DNA of 64,000 nt from Diadema setosum (taxonomy: Eukaryota; Echinodermata; Echinoidea; Diadematoida; Diadematidae). The stretch spans positions 11,720,871 through 11,784,870 of the forward strand of contig NC_092704.1 in NCBI RefSeq assembly GCF_964275005.1, written 5' to 3'. The notes beneath the pieces are model-generated. The model was given only the letters and a program-made list of their open reading frames with translations. It did not search any database and was not told the DNA's origin. The position numbers and the translations under genes were made by a program. The stretch's first letter is position 1. Every line of letters begins with the position of its first letter. Below, one piece after another: positions 12,807 through 26,144 of the stretch.

Positions 12807-15800
12807 GCTGGAAGTTGAGAGCACTGTAAAGCGCAAGAGAAATGAGTGAAAAATGTATAGACATAACTTTACCAAATCAATAACCTGCAAAGTATCTTTT
12901 TGTGATCACACAAAATTCCAAAGTTGATATCCTGTTGCAATATATCAGCAGCTAGTGGTTAAATTTAGTTGGAGAAATGAATAGATAACATACAAGAACA
13001 AAAGAGATGAATGAGGACTTCTTCAGCGAAGAAAGAAATGAAATTACCCGTTTCAATACACCCTCTGAATGTCACCGTCAATTCCGAATCTGCCACGTTG
13101 TAGTCGTCAGGAAGGGTGATTTCGAAATAAACTTCATTCAAACCAGTCAAGGGTTCAAGCTCGTACATTCCTGAAGTCTGATCGTCTCTGGGTTCAGCTG
13201 TAAAGTTGCGTTCAACCTCCCCATCGCTGGACGAGAGGACACCAATTGTAACGCTATCGGGAGGTGAACCATTGGTTGTGCTTATGCTGACAGCTGATAT
13301 CTTAATCGTCAGGTCTGAGGTGTCATCGACTGATTTGACAGTGACCTTCACTGTCCTCTCTGAAGTAGGTTCACTCCAAAGGTTGGTTTTATTGTTGTCA
13401 ATCAAAACTTCCAATTTAGTATCAAGATCCACGCCATCCAGTGGTTTTCTGCAAGCAGCTGGTAAATAAAAGAAATGTCTTGGGTGTAGACGGGCGTGAC
13501 GACGAATTTGTAGGGTACAGTATTGTTAAGTGAACAGTAACATGTTAAAGTCATTGAGAGAGATATTAACATATGCATTTTAGTCATTCGTTTAGTTAAG
13601 CAAACTGGGTTGCTGGATACCATAAAGCAGAATGTAGATGAAGGAAGAGGTTATGCTAACATGAAAGAGTTGAGTGACCGCCTTCTAGTTTTACATGACA
13701 TAATTCAGGTTTTACGTCTTCGGACACGAGTCTTGGCAAAATGGAAGTGAGAATTTACCTGGCGTTGTAGATTCCTGTCGTGCTGTTGTGGTCGATGTAA
13801 CAGTTGTCTGAGTTGTAGTTGTTGCTTCAGGAGTGGCAGTAGTTTCCTCTACTACTGCTGTTGTTTGCTCGGTTCCTGGAGCAGTAGTCGTTGTCGCTCG
13901 CGTTCGCGTCCTTGTTGTAACTTCTGTGAAAAAGGAGAAAACGTCACACATGTATCTTTCACTCAGTGTTTTTGACGTTGAGAGACTTTTGTTTTTAAAG
14001 AGAAGACTTATAGCGAAGAATAGTCGAAACCAGTTTGATCTTAAAGCAATTATCATTTAGTGATATCTGATTTTCTTTTTTTACTACATATTAATTCAAA
14101 AAAGTTAGAAATACAATGGAGACTTAGACCTACCTGACTGACCCAGAGTTGTCGTTTCTGTAAATGTTGAGAGAAAGAAAGAAATGAGAACATTCTACTT
14201 TTGGATCGAATACAGTCGTATTAGACAGAGTTAAAATATCAAATATGGTCATAAAAGACAAATTACGTATATAGTGCTTTCCATGACTTAGATAATGCTC
14301 CATTGTTTATAGTTTCTTGATGTTCGGAAATTCCAGATGTAAACTGAAAAACAGTGTCTTCGTTTTTGATGATGATAAAAAATAAGGTTTTCTCATTAAT
14401 ACAATGGGATTGGGATAGGGAGGATAGGACGACTTTACATGATGAATTTCTTAAGAAAACTCATTGAATCGTAGAGGAAAAATAAAAAAGAAGAAGGCTT
14501 TACCCATTGCTGTAGTCTGAGCTGGAGTAGTAGTAGTAAGACTTGTGGTCTCCTCCATCTTAGTAGTACCCATTGGAGTTGTTGTGGTAACAGCTGTGGT
14601 GGTAGCTTCAGTAAATGTCGTGGGTTTCGACGTGGTGGTAGGTACAGTTGTAGTTGTAACGGTTGTAACTACTGTTGTTTCCATGCCCGTTGCTGATGTA
14701 TAAAACAAAAGTACATCGGAAATCCAAGATGAAACGCTCACAGTTCTATTACAATTTAAATTCAATTCATTGATTTCATAAAAGCAATACAGCCAATATT
14801 GACAATAATTAACAATGCAGAATGTGTAGCGTGATTCTTTTTATTTATTTATTATTTTTTTTTTTGCTGGAAGTTGAGAGCACTGTAAAGCGCAAGAGAA
14901 ATGAGTGAAAAATGTATAGACATAACTTTACCAAATCAATAACCTGCCAAGTATCTTTTTGTGATCACACAAAATTCCAAAGTTGATATCCTGTTGCAAT
15001 ATATCAGCAGCTAGTGGTTAAATTTAGTTGGAGAAATGAATAGATAACATACAAGAACAAAAGAGATGAATGAGGACTTCTTCAGCGAAGAAAGAAATGA
15101 AATTACCCGTTTCAATACACCCTCTGAATGTCACCGTCAATTCCGAATCTGCCACGTTGTAGTCGTCAGGAAGGGTGATTTCGAAATAAACTTCATTCAA
15201 ACCAGTCAAGGGTTCAAGCTCGTACATTCCTGAAGTCTGATCGTCTCTGGGTTCAGCTGTAAAGTTGCGTTCAACCTCCCCATCGCTGGACGAGAGGACA
15301 CCAATTGTAACGCTATCGGGAGGTGAACCATTGGTTGTGCTTATGCTGACAGCTGATATCTTAATCGTCAGGTCTGAGGTGTCATCGACTGATTTGACAG
15401 TGACCTTCACTGTCCTCTCTGAAGTAGGTTCACTCCAAAGGTTGGTTTTATTGTTGTCAATCAAAACTTCCAATTTAGTATCAAGATCCACGCCATCCAG
15501 TGGTTTTCTGCAAGCAGCTGGTAAATAAAAGAAATGTCTTGGGTGTAGACGGGCGTGACGACGAATTTGTAGGGTACAGTATTGTTAAGTGAACAGTAAC
15601 ACGTTAAAGTCATTGAGAGAGATATTAACATATGCATTTTAGTCATTCGTTTAGTTAAGCAAACTGGGTTGCTTGATACCATAAAGCAGAATGTAGATGA
15701 AGGAAGAGGTTATGCTAACATGAAAGAGTTGAGTGACCGCCTTCTAGTTTTACATGACATAATTCAGGTTTTACGTCTTCGGACACGAGTCTTGGCAAAA

Positions 15801-18800
15801 TGGAAGTGAGAATTTACCTGGCGTTGTAGATTCCTGTCGTGCTGTTGTGGTTGATGTAACAGTTGTCTGAGTTGTAGTTGTTGCTTCAGGAGTGGCAGTA
15901 GTTTCCTCTACTACTGCTGTTGTTTGCTCGGTTCCTGGAGCAGTAGTCGTTGTCGCTCGCGTTCGCGTCCTTGTTGTAACTTCTGTGAAAAAGGAGAAAA
16001 CGACACACATGTATCTTTCACTCAGTGTTTTTGACGTTGAGAGACTTTTGTTGTTAAAGAGAAGACTTATAGCGAAGAATAGTCGAAACCAGTTTGATCT
16101 TAAAGCAATTATCATTTAGTGATATCTGATTTTCTTTTTTTACTACATATTAATTCAAAAAAGTTAGAAATACAATGGAGACTTAGACCTACCTGACTGA
16201 CCCAGAGTTGTCGTTTCTGTAAATGTTGAGAGAAAGAAAGAAATGAGAACATTCTACTTTTGGATCGAATACAGTCGTATTAGACAGAGTTGAAATATCA
16301 AATATGGTCATAAAAGACAAATTACGTATATAGTGCTTTCCATGACTTAGATAATGCTCCATTGTTTATAGTTTCTTGATGTTCGGAAATTCCAGATGTA
16401 AACTGAAAAACAGTGTCTTCGTTTTTGATGATGATAAAAATAAGGTTTTCTCATTAATACAATGGGATTGGTATATCGAGGATAGGATGACTTTACATGA
16501 TGAATTTCTTAAGAAAACTCATTGAATCGTAGAGGAAAAATAAAAAAGAAGAAGGCTTTACCCATTGCTGTAGTCTGAGCAGGAGTAGTAGTAGTAAGAC
16601 TTGTGGTCTCCTCCGTCTTAGTAGTACCCATTGGAGTTGTTGTGGTAACAGCTGTGGTGGTAGCTTCAGTAAATGTCGTGGGTTTCAACGTGGTGGTAGG
16701 TACAGTTGTAGTTGTAACGGTTGTAACTACTGTTGTTTCCATGCCCGTTGCTGATGTATAAAACAAAAGTACATCGGAAATCCAAGATGAAAAGCTCACA
16801 GTTCTATTACAATTTAAATTCAATTCATTGATTTCATAAAAGCAATACAGCCAATATTGACAATAATTAACAATGCATAATTTGTAGCGTGATTCTTTTT
16901 ATTTATTTATTTTTTTTTTGCTGGAAGTTGAGAGCACTGTAAAGCGCAAGAGAAATGAGTGAAAAATGTATAGACATAACTTTACCAAATCAATAACCTG
17001 CCAAGTATCTTTTTGTGATCACACAAAATTCCAAAGTTGATATCCTGTTGCAATATATCAGCAGCTAGTGGTTAAATTTAGTTGGAGAAATGAATAGATA
17101 ACATACAAGAACAAAAGAGATGAATGAGGACTTCTTCAGCGAAGAAAGAAATGAAATTACCCGTTTCAATACACCCTCTGAATGTCACCGTCAATTCCGA
17201 ATCTGCCACGTTGTAGTCGTCAGGAAGGGTGATTTCGAAATAAACTTCATTCAAACCAGTCAAGGGTTCAAGCTCGTACATTCCTGAAGTCTGATCGTCT
17301 CTGGGTTCAGCTGTAAAGTTGCGTTCAACCTCCCCATCGCTGGACGAGAGGACACCAATTGTAACGCTATCGGGAGGTGAACCATTGGTTGTGCTTATGC
17401 TGACAGCTGATATCTTAATCGTCAGGTCTGAGGTGTCATCGACTGATTTGACAGTGACCTTCACTGTCCTCTCTGAAGTAGGTTCACTCCAAAGGTTGGT
17501 TTTATTGTTGTCAAGTAAAACTTCCAATTTAGTATCAAGATCCACGCCATCCAGTGGTTTTCTGCAAGCAGCTGGTAAATAAAAGAAATGTCTTGGGTGT
17601 AGACGGGCGTGACGACGAATTTGTAGGGTACAAAATTGTTAAGTGAACAGTAACACGTTAAAGTCATTGAGAGAGATATTAACATATGCATTTTAGTCAT
17701 TCTTTTAGTTAAGCAAACTGGGTTGCTGGATACCATAAAGCAGAATGTAGATGAAGGAAGAGGTTATGCTAACATGAAAGAGTTGAGTGACCGCCTTCTA
17801 GTTTTACATGACATAATTCAGGTTTTACGTCTTCGGACACGAGTCTTGGCAAAATGGAAGTGAGAATTTACCTGGCGTTGTAGATTCCTGTCGTGCTGTT
17901 GTGGTCGATGTAACAGTTGTCTGAGTTGTAGTTGTTGCTTCAGGAGTGGAAGTAGTTTCCTCTACTACTGCTGTTGTTTGCTCGGTTCCTGGAGCAGTAG
18001 TCGTTGTCGCTCGCGTTCGCGTCCTTGTTGTTGTAACTTCTGTAAAAAAGGAGAAAACGACACACATGTATCTTTCACTCAGTGTTTTTGACAGTTGAGA
18101 GACTTTTGTTTTTAAAGAGAAGACTTACAGCGAAGAATAGTCGAAACCAGTTTGATCTTAAAGCAATTATCATTTAGTGATATCTGATTTTCTTTTTTTA
18201 CTACATGTTAATTTAAAAAAGTTAGAAATACAATGGAGACTTAGACCTACCTGACTGACCCAGAGTTGTCGTTTCTGTAAATGTTGAGAGAAAGAAAGAA
18301 ATGAGAACATTCTACTTTTGGATCGAATACAGTCGTATGAGACAGAGTTGAAATATCAAATATGGTCATAAAAGACAAATTACGTATATAGTGCTTTCCA
18401 TGACTTAGATAATGCTCCATTGTTTATAGTTTCTTGATGTTCGGAAATTCCAGATGTAAACTGAAAAACAATGTCTTCGTTTTTGATGATAATAAAAAAT
18501 AAGGTTTTCTCATTAATACAATGGGATTGGGATAGGGAGGATAGGATGACTTTACATGATGAATTTCTTAAGAAAACTCATTGAATCGTAGAGGAAAAAT
18601 AAAAAAGAAGAAGGCTTTACCCATTGCTGTAGTCTGAGCAGGAGTAGTAGTAGTAAGACTTGTGGTCTCCTCCGTCTTAGTAGTACCCACTGGAGTTGTT
18701 GTGGTAACAGCTGTGGTGGTAGCTTCAGTAAATGTCGTGGGTTTCGACGTGGTGGTAGGTACAGTTGTAGTTGTAACGGTTGTAACTACTGTTGTTTCCA

Positions 18801-21800
18801 TGCCCGTTGCTGATGTATAAAACAAAAGTACATCGGAAATCCAAGATGAAAAGCTCACAGTTCTATTACAATTTAAATTCAATTCATTGATTTCATAAAA
18901 GCAATACAGCCAATATTGACAATAATTAACAATGCAGAATGTGTAGCGTGATTCTTTTTATTTATTTTTTTTTTGGTGGAAGTTGAGAGCACTGTAAAGT
19001 GCAAGAGAAATGAGTGAAAAATGTATAGACATAACTTTACCAAATCAATAACCTGCCAAGTATCTTTTTGTGATCACACAAAATTCCAAAGTTGATATCC
19101 TGTTGCAATATATCAGCAGCTAGTGGTAAATTTAGTTGGAGAAATGAATAGATAACATACAAGAACAAAAGAGATGAATGAGGACTTCTTCAGCGAAGAA
19201 AGAAATGAAATTACCCGTTTCAATACACCCTCTGAATGTCACCGTCAATTCCGAATCTGCCACGTTGTAGTCGTCAGGAAGGGTGATTTCGAAATAAACT
19301 TCATTTAAACCAGTCAAGGGTTCAAGCTCGTACATTCCTGAAGTCTGATCGTCTCCGGGTTCAGCTGTAAAGTTGCGTTCAACCTCCCCATCGCTGGACG
19401 AGAGGACACCAATTGTAACGCTATCGGGAGGTGAACCATTGGTTGTGCTTATGCTGACAGCTGATATCATAATCGTCAGGTCTGAGGTGTCATCGACTGA
19501 TTTGACAGTGACCTTCACTGTCCTCTCTGAAGTAGGTTCGCTCCAAAGGTTGGTTTTATTGTTGTCAAGTAAAACTTCCAATTTAGTATCAAGATCCACG
19601 CCATCCAGTGGTTTTCTGCAAGCAGCTGGTAGATAAAAGAAATGTCTTGGGTGTAGACGGGCGTGACGACGAATTTGTAGGGTACAATATTGTTAAGTGA
19701 ATAGTAACACGTTAAAGTCATTGAGAGAGATATTAACATATGCATTTTAGTCATTCGTTTAGTTAAGCAAAATGGGTTGCTGGATACCATAAAGCAGAAT
19801 GTAGATGAAGGAAGAGGTTATGCTAACATGAAAGAGTTGAGTGACCGCCTTCTAGTTTTACATGACATAATTCAGGTTTGACGTCTTCGGACACGAGTCT
19901 TGGCAAAATGGAAGTGAGAATTTACCTGGCGTTGTAGATTCCTGTCGTGCTGTTGTGGTCGATGTAACAGTTGTCTGAGTTGTAGTTGTTGCTTCAGGAG
20001 TGGCAGTAGTTTCCTCTACTACTGCTGTTGTTTGCTCGGTTCCTGGAGCAGTTGTCGTTGTCGCTCGCGTTCGCGTCCTTGTTGTAACTTCTGTAAAAAA
20101 GGAGAAAACGACACACATGTATCTTTCACTCAGTGTTTTTGACAGTTGAGAGACTTTTGTTTTTAAAGAGAAGACTTATAACGAAGAATAGTCGAAACCA
20201 GTTTAATCTTAAAGCAATTATCATTCAGTGATATCTGATTTTCTTTTTTTACTACATGTTAATTCAAAAAAGTTAGAAATACAATGGAGACTTAGACCTA
20301 TCTGACTGACCCAGAGTTGTCGTTTCTGTAAATGTTGAGAGAAAGAAAGAAATGAGAACATTCTACTTCTGGATCGAATACAGTTGTATTAGAAAGAGTT
20401 GAAGTATGAAATACATCTTAAAAGACAATTTTCCTTGTTTTCTAGACTTCGATGATGATTTCAAGTTTATTTTGAAAAAAGAAAACAGTGTCATCGCTTT
20501 AGATGTTGAGCGAGGAAAAAAATGAGATTGCAGCGTCTGGCGCTTTGCTGTGGTCGTGAGCTATAAAAGAAATACTATTTTTTTTTTTTTTTTTTTTACT
20601 TATTTGATGTTTCATGGTATTTGACCAAACCGAGAAAACCTAATATTTTTTAAGAAAATGGAATGTATTACCTGGGGGAGAGGTACCTCTCGTGGTTGGA
20701 GCCAGAGTGGGTCCTGCGATGATATACAAACAAAGTGGAAAATAAATTCATAGGAACCTTTTTAATGAAATTGATCTGGCCATAGCTAACAACTGAAAAT
20801 GCTCTAAGTTCACTTATTATACCGTTCATAGCGCACGGAGTGAATGCAGTGTGTCTTATAATCTATACATGGATAAAGAATCAAATTATTAGAAATAAAT
20901 CATAGTATATTCCTTTTCTGCGTAACTAGAACTTTTAAGGATTACGACAGACACGTTAGATAGAACTGCTTGAATTTTAATCGTGAACGAGAATTTTTCC
21001 TTGAACTCACAAGACCTTGTCCAGATAAGAGTGTTGTTTTTGAATAAGTCGCTTAAAGTGCACCTACCCTGACAGCCGTAGACCTCGATTTCATTTCCCA
21101 GATTAAGTGCATCTCCAAAGGTTGCTTCGATAGCTCGCACAGGCCCCAATTCGGATGGAAGCCAGATATTCGTTGGAGCAGAGTCACTCAAAGAAAACGT
21201 CACTTCGCCCTATGAAGAATACAAAGAAATTAATCAATGCATTAGTACAACTTTCCAATTTGATGTCTGGACCAAACAATGTTCAGAAAATGCAAATGCA
21301 AATCTGGAAAATCAAATATGTTTGAAATACGACTGCAATAAAGGGGTGACATAATAATGTTTTTCCAAGCAAGATAACAAGTTTTAGTACGATGAATCAG
21401 AGAAGATGATCAGTAGAGATTTGACAGCTAGGACTGGTACACTGAAAATAGATGATATTGTTAAGCTTTTCTCTATCATTCATGGTCGTTGGATATCGTA
21501 TACAGTGCTTTAGGGTTGTACGTGCAAATCAACACTCAAAGGACATAAAGGGTTAATAGAAGATACAGGCGAAATACCGTATATTTTCCTTTTATAACGT
21601 ATTATTACAAGAAGAGGTAAAGTATGTTCTGTGTAGAACAAGGGAATACTTGTCTATTTAGGATTTACCTGACTATCTGACTCTCCCGATCCTGAACCGG
21701 AGAAGTCACCAGATCCTGATTCTGTGCTCTGTGCAGGAACAATAATCCATTTATCTCCTTCGGCGCGCTTGATCCTGAATACTACTGTAGTCATTGTAGG

Positions 21801-22630
21801 GAAGCTGCTGGCAGGTAGTTTGATTCCTCTGATAGTAGTAGGCTGACTGAAACTGGCTTCGTATGTCAAGGTAGTGACTTCTTGCAATGGCTGTTGTGGC
21901 TCGTAGCATTCTGAAAAGAATGGTCAATCGTTCGTCTCAGTTATTGGGTGAAATATTTTGGCCATACCATAGCATTCCACTACCGTTGATGTTTATACTA
22001 ATGGGACATGAATCATATTAGAATGGAATGGAAATTATCTGGTGCTGTTGTTGGTTGTTCAGTTGCTGAAGTGGTATATGTGATGGTCGACTGAGTAGCA
22101 GTTGTATCCACTACTACCAATTTAGATGTTGGTGCAGATGTTTTTTTTTTTTTGGGGGGGGGGGATATATAACAATGTATTGTATTGTGGCGATGACAAT
22201 CTCCTAAGTCTTAAAATGCCACCAGTAGTCAATTTAGAACATTTATTCTCGACTAAATTCCACTTTTTAAATTGGGATAGCAGGGAAGTGTTAACTTACG
22301 AGATTAATTTATAAAGAAAGCTCATTTGAAAGAGATAGAGAGAAAAAAAAAAACAGAACAAGGCGTTACCCATCGCTGTAGTCTGAGCAGGGATAGTAGT
22401 TGTAAGACTTGTGGTCTCCTCCGTCTTAGTAGTACCCATTGGAGTTGTTGTGGTAACAGCTGTGGTGGTAGCTTCAGTGACTGTTGTGGGTTTCGACGTG
22501 GTGGTAGGTACAGTTGTAGTTACAACGGTTGTAACTACTGTTGTTTCCATGCCGGTTGCTGATTTATCAAACAAAAGTACATCGGAAATCCAAGGTAAAA
22601 AACTCACAATGACGAATATGTAGGGTGATA

Positions 22631-22662
<32 letters not shown>

Positions 22663-25600
22663 TTTTTTTTTGCTGGAAGCTGAGTGCACTATAAAGTGCG
22701 AACGAAATGAGTGAAAATGTATAGACATAATTTTACCAAATCAATAACCTACCAATTCTGTTTTTGTGATCACACATAATTCCAAAGTTGATATGTTGTT
22801 GCAATATCAGCAGCTAGTGGTTAAATTTAGTTGGAGAAATGTATAGATCAAATAACAAGAACAAGAGTCTTGGGACACGAGTCCGACAAAAACGGAAGTG
22901 AAAAAGAACCTGGCGTAGAAGATTCCGGTCTTGCTCTAGTGGTCGATGTAACAGTTGTCTGAGTTGTAGTTGTTGCTTCAGGAGTGGAAGTAGTTTCCTC
23001 TACTACTGCTGTTGTTTGCTCGGTTCCTGGAGCAGTAGTCGTTGTCGCTCGCGTTCGCGTCCTTGTTGTAACTTCTGTAAAAAAGGAGAAAACGACACAC
23101 ATGTATCTTTCACTCAGTTTTTTTTTGACAGTTGAGAGACTTTTGTTTTTAAAGAGAAGACTTATAGCGAAGAATAGTCGAAACCAGTTTGATCTTAAAG
23201 CAATTATCATTTAGTGATATCTGATTTTCTATTTTTTACTACATGTTAATTTAAAAAAGTTAGAAATACAATGGAGACTTAGACCTACCTGACTGACCCA
23301 GAGTTGTCGTTTCTGTAAATGGTGAGATAAAAAAAAACAAAAAAACATGAGAACATTGTAGGTAAGGACCGATTACAGTCGCAGTAGACAGAGCTGAAAT
23401 ATCAAATATGGTCATAAAAGACAAATTACGTATATAGTGCTTTCCATGACTTAGATAATGCTCCATTGTTTATAGTTTCTTGATGTTCGGAAATTCCAGA
23501 TGTAAACTAAAAAACAGTGTCTTCGTTTTTGATGATGATAAAAAATAAGGTTTTCTCATTAATACAATGGGATTGGGATAGGGAGGATAGGATGACTTTA
23601 CATGATGAATTTCTTAAGAAAACTCATTGAATCGTAGAGGAAAAATAAAAGAGAAGAAGGCTTTACCCATTGCTGTAGTCTGAGCAGGAGTAGTAGTAGT
23701 AAGACTTGTGGTCTCCTCCGTCTTAGTAGTACCCATTGGAGTTGTTGTGGCAACAGCTGTGGTGGTAGCTTCAGTAAATGTCGTGGGTTTCGACGTGGTG
23801 GTAGGTACAGTTGTAGTTGTAACGGTTGTAACTACTGTTGTTTCCATGCCCGTTGCTGATGTATAAAACAAAAGAACATCGGAAATCCAAGATGAAAAGC
23901 TCACAGTTCTATTTCAATTTAAATTCAATTCATTGATTTCATAAAAGCAATACAGCCAATATTGACAATAATTAACAATGCAGAATGTGTAGCGTGATTT
24001 TTGTTATTTTTTTTTTTTTGCTGGAAGTTGAGAGCACTGTAAAGTGCAAGAGAAATGAGTGAAAAATGTATAGACATAACTTTACCAAATCAATAACCTG
24101 CCAATTATCTTTTTGTGATCACACAAAATTCCAAAGTTGATATCCTGTTGCAATATATCAGCAGCTAGTGGTTAAATTTAGTTGGAGAAATGAATAGATA
24201 ACATACAAGAACAAAAGAGATGAATGAGGACTTCTTCAGCGAAGAAAGAAATGAAATTACCCGTTTCAATACACCCTCTGAATGTCACCGTCAATTCCGA
24301 ATCTGCCACGTTGTAGTCGTCAGGAAGGGTGATTTCGAAATAAACTTCATTCAAACCAGTCAAGGGTTCAAGCTCGTACATTCCTGAAGTCTGATCGTCT
24401 CTGGGTTCAGCTGTAAAGTTGCGTTCAACCTCCCCATCGCTGGACGAGAGGACACCAATTGTAACGCTATCGGGAGGTGAACCATTGGTTGTGCTTATGC
24501 TGACAGCTGATATCTTAATCGTCAGGTCTGAGGTGTCATCGACTGATTTGACAGTGACCTTCACTGTCCTCTCTGAAGTAGGTTCACTCCAAAGGTTGGT
24601 TTTATTGTTGTCAAGTAAAACTTCCAAATTAGTATCAAGATCCACGCCATCCAGTGGTTTTCTGCAAGCAGCTGGTAAATAAAAGAAATGTCTTGGGTGT
24701 AGACGGGCGTGACGACGAATTTGTAGTGTACAATATTGTTAAGTGAACAGTAACACGTTAAAGTCATTGAGAGAGATATGAACATATGCATTTTAGTCAT
24801 TCATTTAGTTAAGCAAACTGGGTTGCTGGATACCATAAAGCAGAATGTAGATGAAGGAAGAGGTTATGCTAACATGACAGAGTTGAGTGACCGTCTTCTA
24901 GTTTTACATGACATAATTCAGGTCTTACGTCTTCGGACACGAGTCTTGGCAAAATGGAAGTGAGAATTTACCTGGCGTTGTAGATTCCTGTCGTGCTGTT
25001 GTGGTCGATGTAACAGTTGTCTGAGTTGTAGTTGTTGCTTCAGGAGTGGCAGTAGTTTCCTCTACTACTGCTGTTGTTTGCTCGGTTCCTGGAGCAGTAG
25101 TCGTTGTCGCTCGCGTTCGAGTCCTTGTTGTTGTAACTTCTGTAAAAAAGGAGAAAACGACACACATGTATCTTTCACTCAGTGTTTTTGACAGTTGAGA
25201 GACTTTTGTTTTTAAAGAGAAGACTTATAGCGAAGAATAGTCGAAACCAGTTTGATCTTAAAGCAATTATCATTTAGTGATATCTGATTTTCTTTTTTTA
25301 CTACATGTTAATTCAAAAAAGTTAGAAATACAATGGAGACTTAGACCTACCTGACTGACCCAGAGTTGTCGTTTCTGTAAATGTTGAGAGAAAGAAACAA
25401 ATGAGAACATTCTACTTTTGGATCGAATACAGTTGTATTAGACAGAGTTGAAGTATGAAATATATCTGTAAGACAATTTTCCTTCTTTTCTTGACTAAAA
25501 TGATGATTTCAAGTGTATTTTGAGAAAAAAAAAACCCCAATGTAATCGCTTTAGATGTTGAGGGAGGAAAAAATGAGATTGCAGCGTTTGGCGCTTCGCT

Positions 25601-26070
25601 GTGGTCTTGAGCTTTAAAAGAAATATTTGTTTTTTACTTATTTAATGTTTCATGGTATTTGACCAAACCGAGGAAACCTAATATTTTTATAAAAATGGAA
25701 TGTATTACCTGGGGGAGAGGTACCTCTCGTGGTTGGAGCCGGAGTGGGTCCTGCGGTAATATACAAACAAAGGGGAAAATAAATCCATAGGAACCTTTTT
25801 AATGAAATTGATCTGGCCATAGCTAACAACTGAAAATGCTCTCAGTTACTTATTATACCGTTTATAGCGAACGGAGTGAATGCAATGTGTCTATAATCTA
25901 TACATGGATAGAGAATCAAATGATTAGAAATAAGTCATAGTATATTCCTTTTCTGCGTAACTAGAACTTTTAAGGATCACGACCGACACAGGCCCGTAGC
26001 CAGGATTTTTCAAGGGGGGGGGGGGTGCGGTCACTAAAAAAACGGACCTTCGGTACCAATACCAATGATG

Positions 26071-26144
<74 letters not shown>

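Larger units (their letters stand above)
1..20400. repeat. Tandem array of ~2.06-kb gene cassettes
   Basis: Successive A exons start at 77, 2138, 4201, 6263, 8322, 10381, 12442, 14504, 16562 and 18621, a period of 2058-2063 bp. Copies 1-8 differ by only a handful of bases outside a variable poly(T)/TTTA tract (near 420, 2480, 4550, 6600, 8660, 10720, 12780, 14840). That introns are conserved as well as exons shows recent duplication or ongoing homogenisation rather than selection on the protein alone. Further, more diverged cassettes continue to 41309. Confidence 0.95.

Noticed and set aside
1-20400. CRISPR-like or satellite array
   Set aside because: Units are 2 kb, with exons and splice sites; they are gene cassettes, not spacer arrays or simple satellite.
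1-20400. Array as pure assembly error
   Set aside because: Not fully excluded, but cassettes carry distinct, ordered variants (tract lengths, GGACGAC, TATCTTTCAC, TTGACGTC) and graded divergence, which a simple duplication error would not give.
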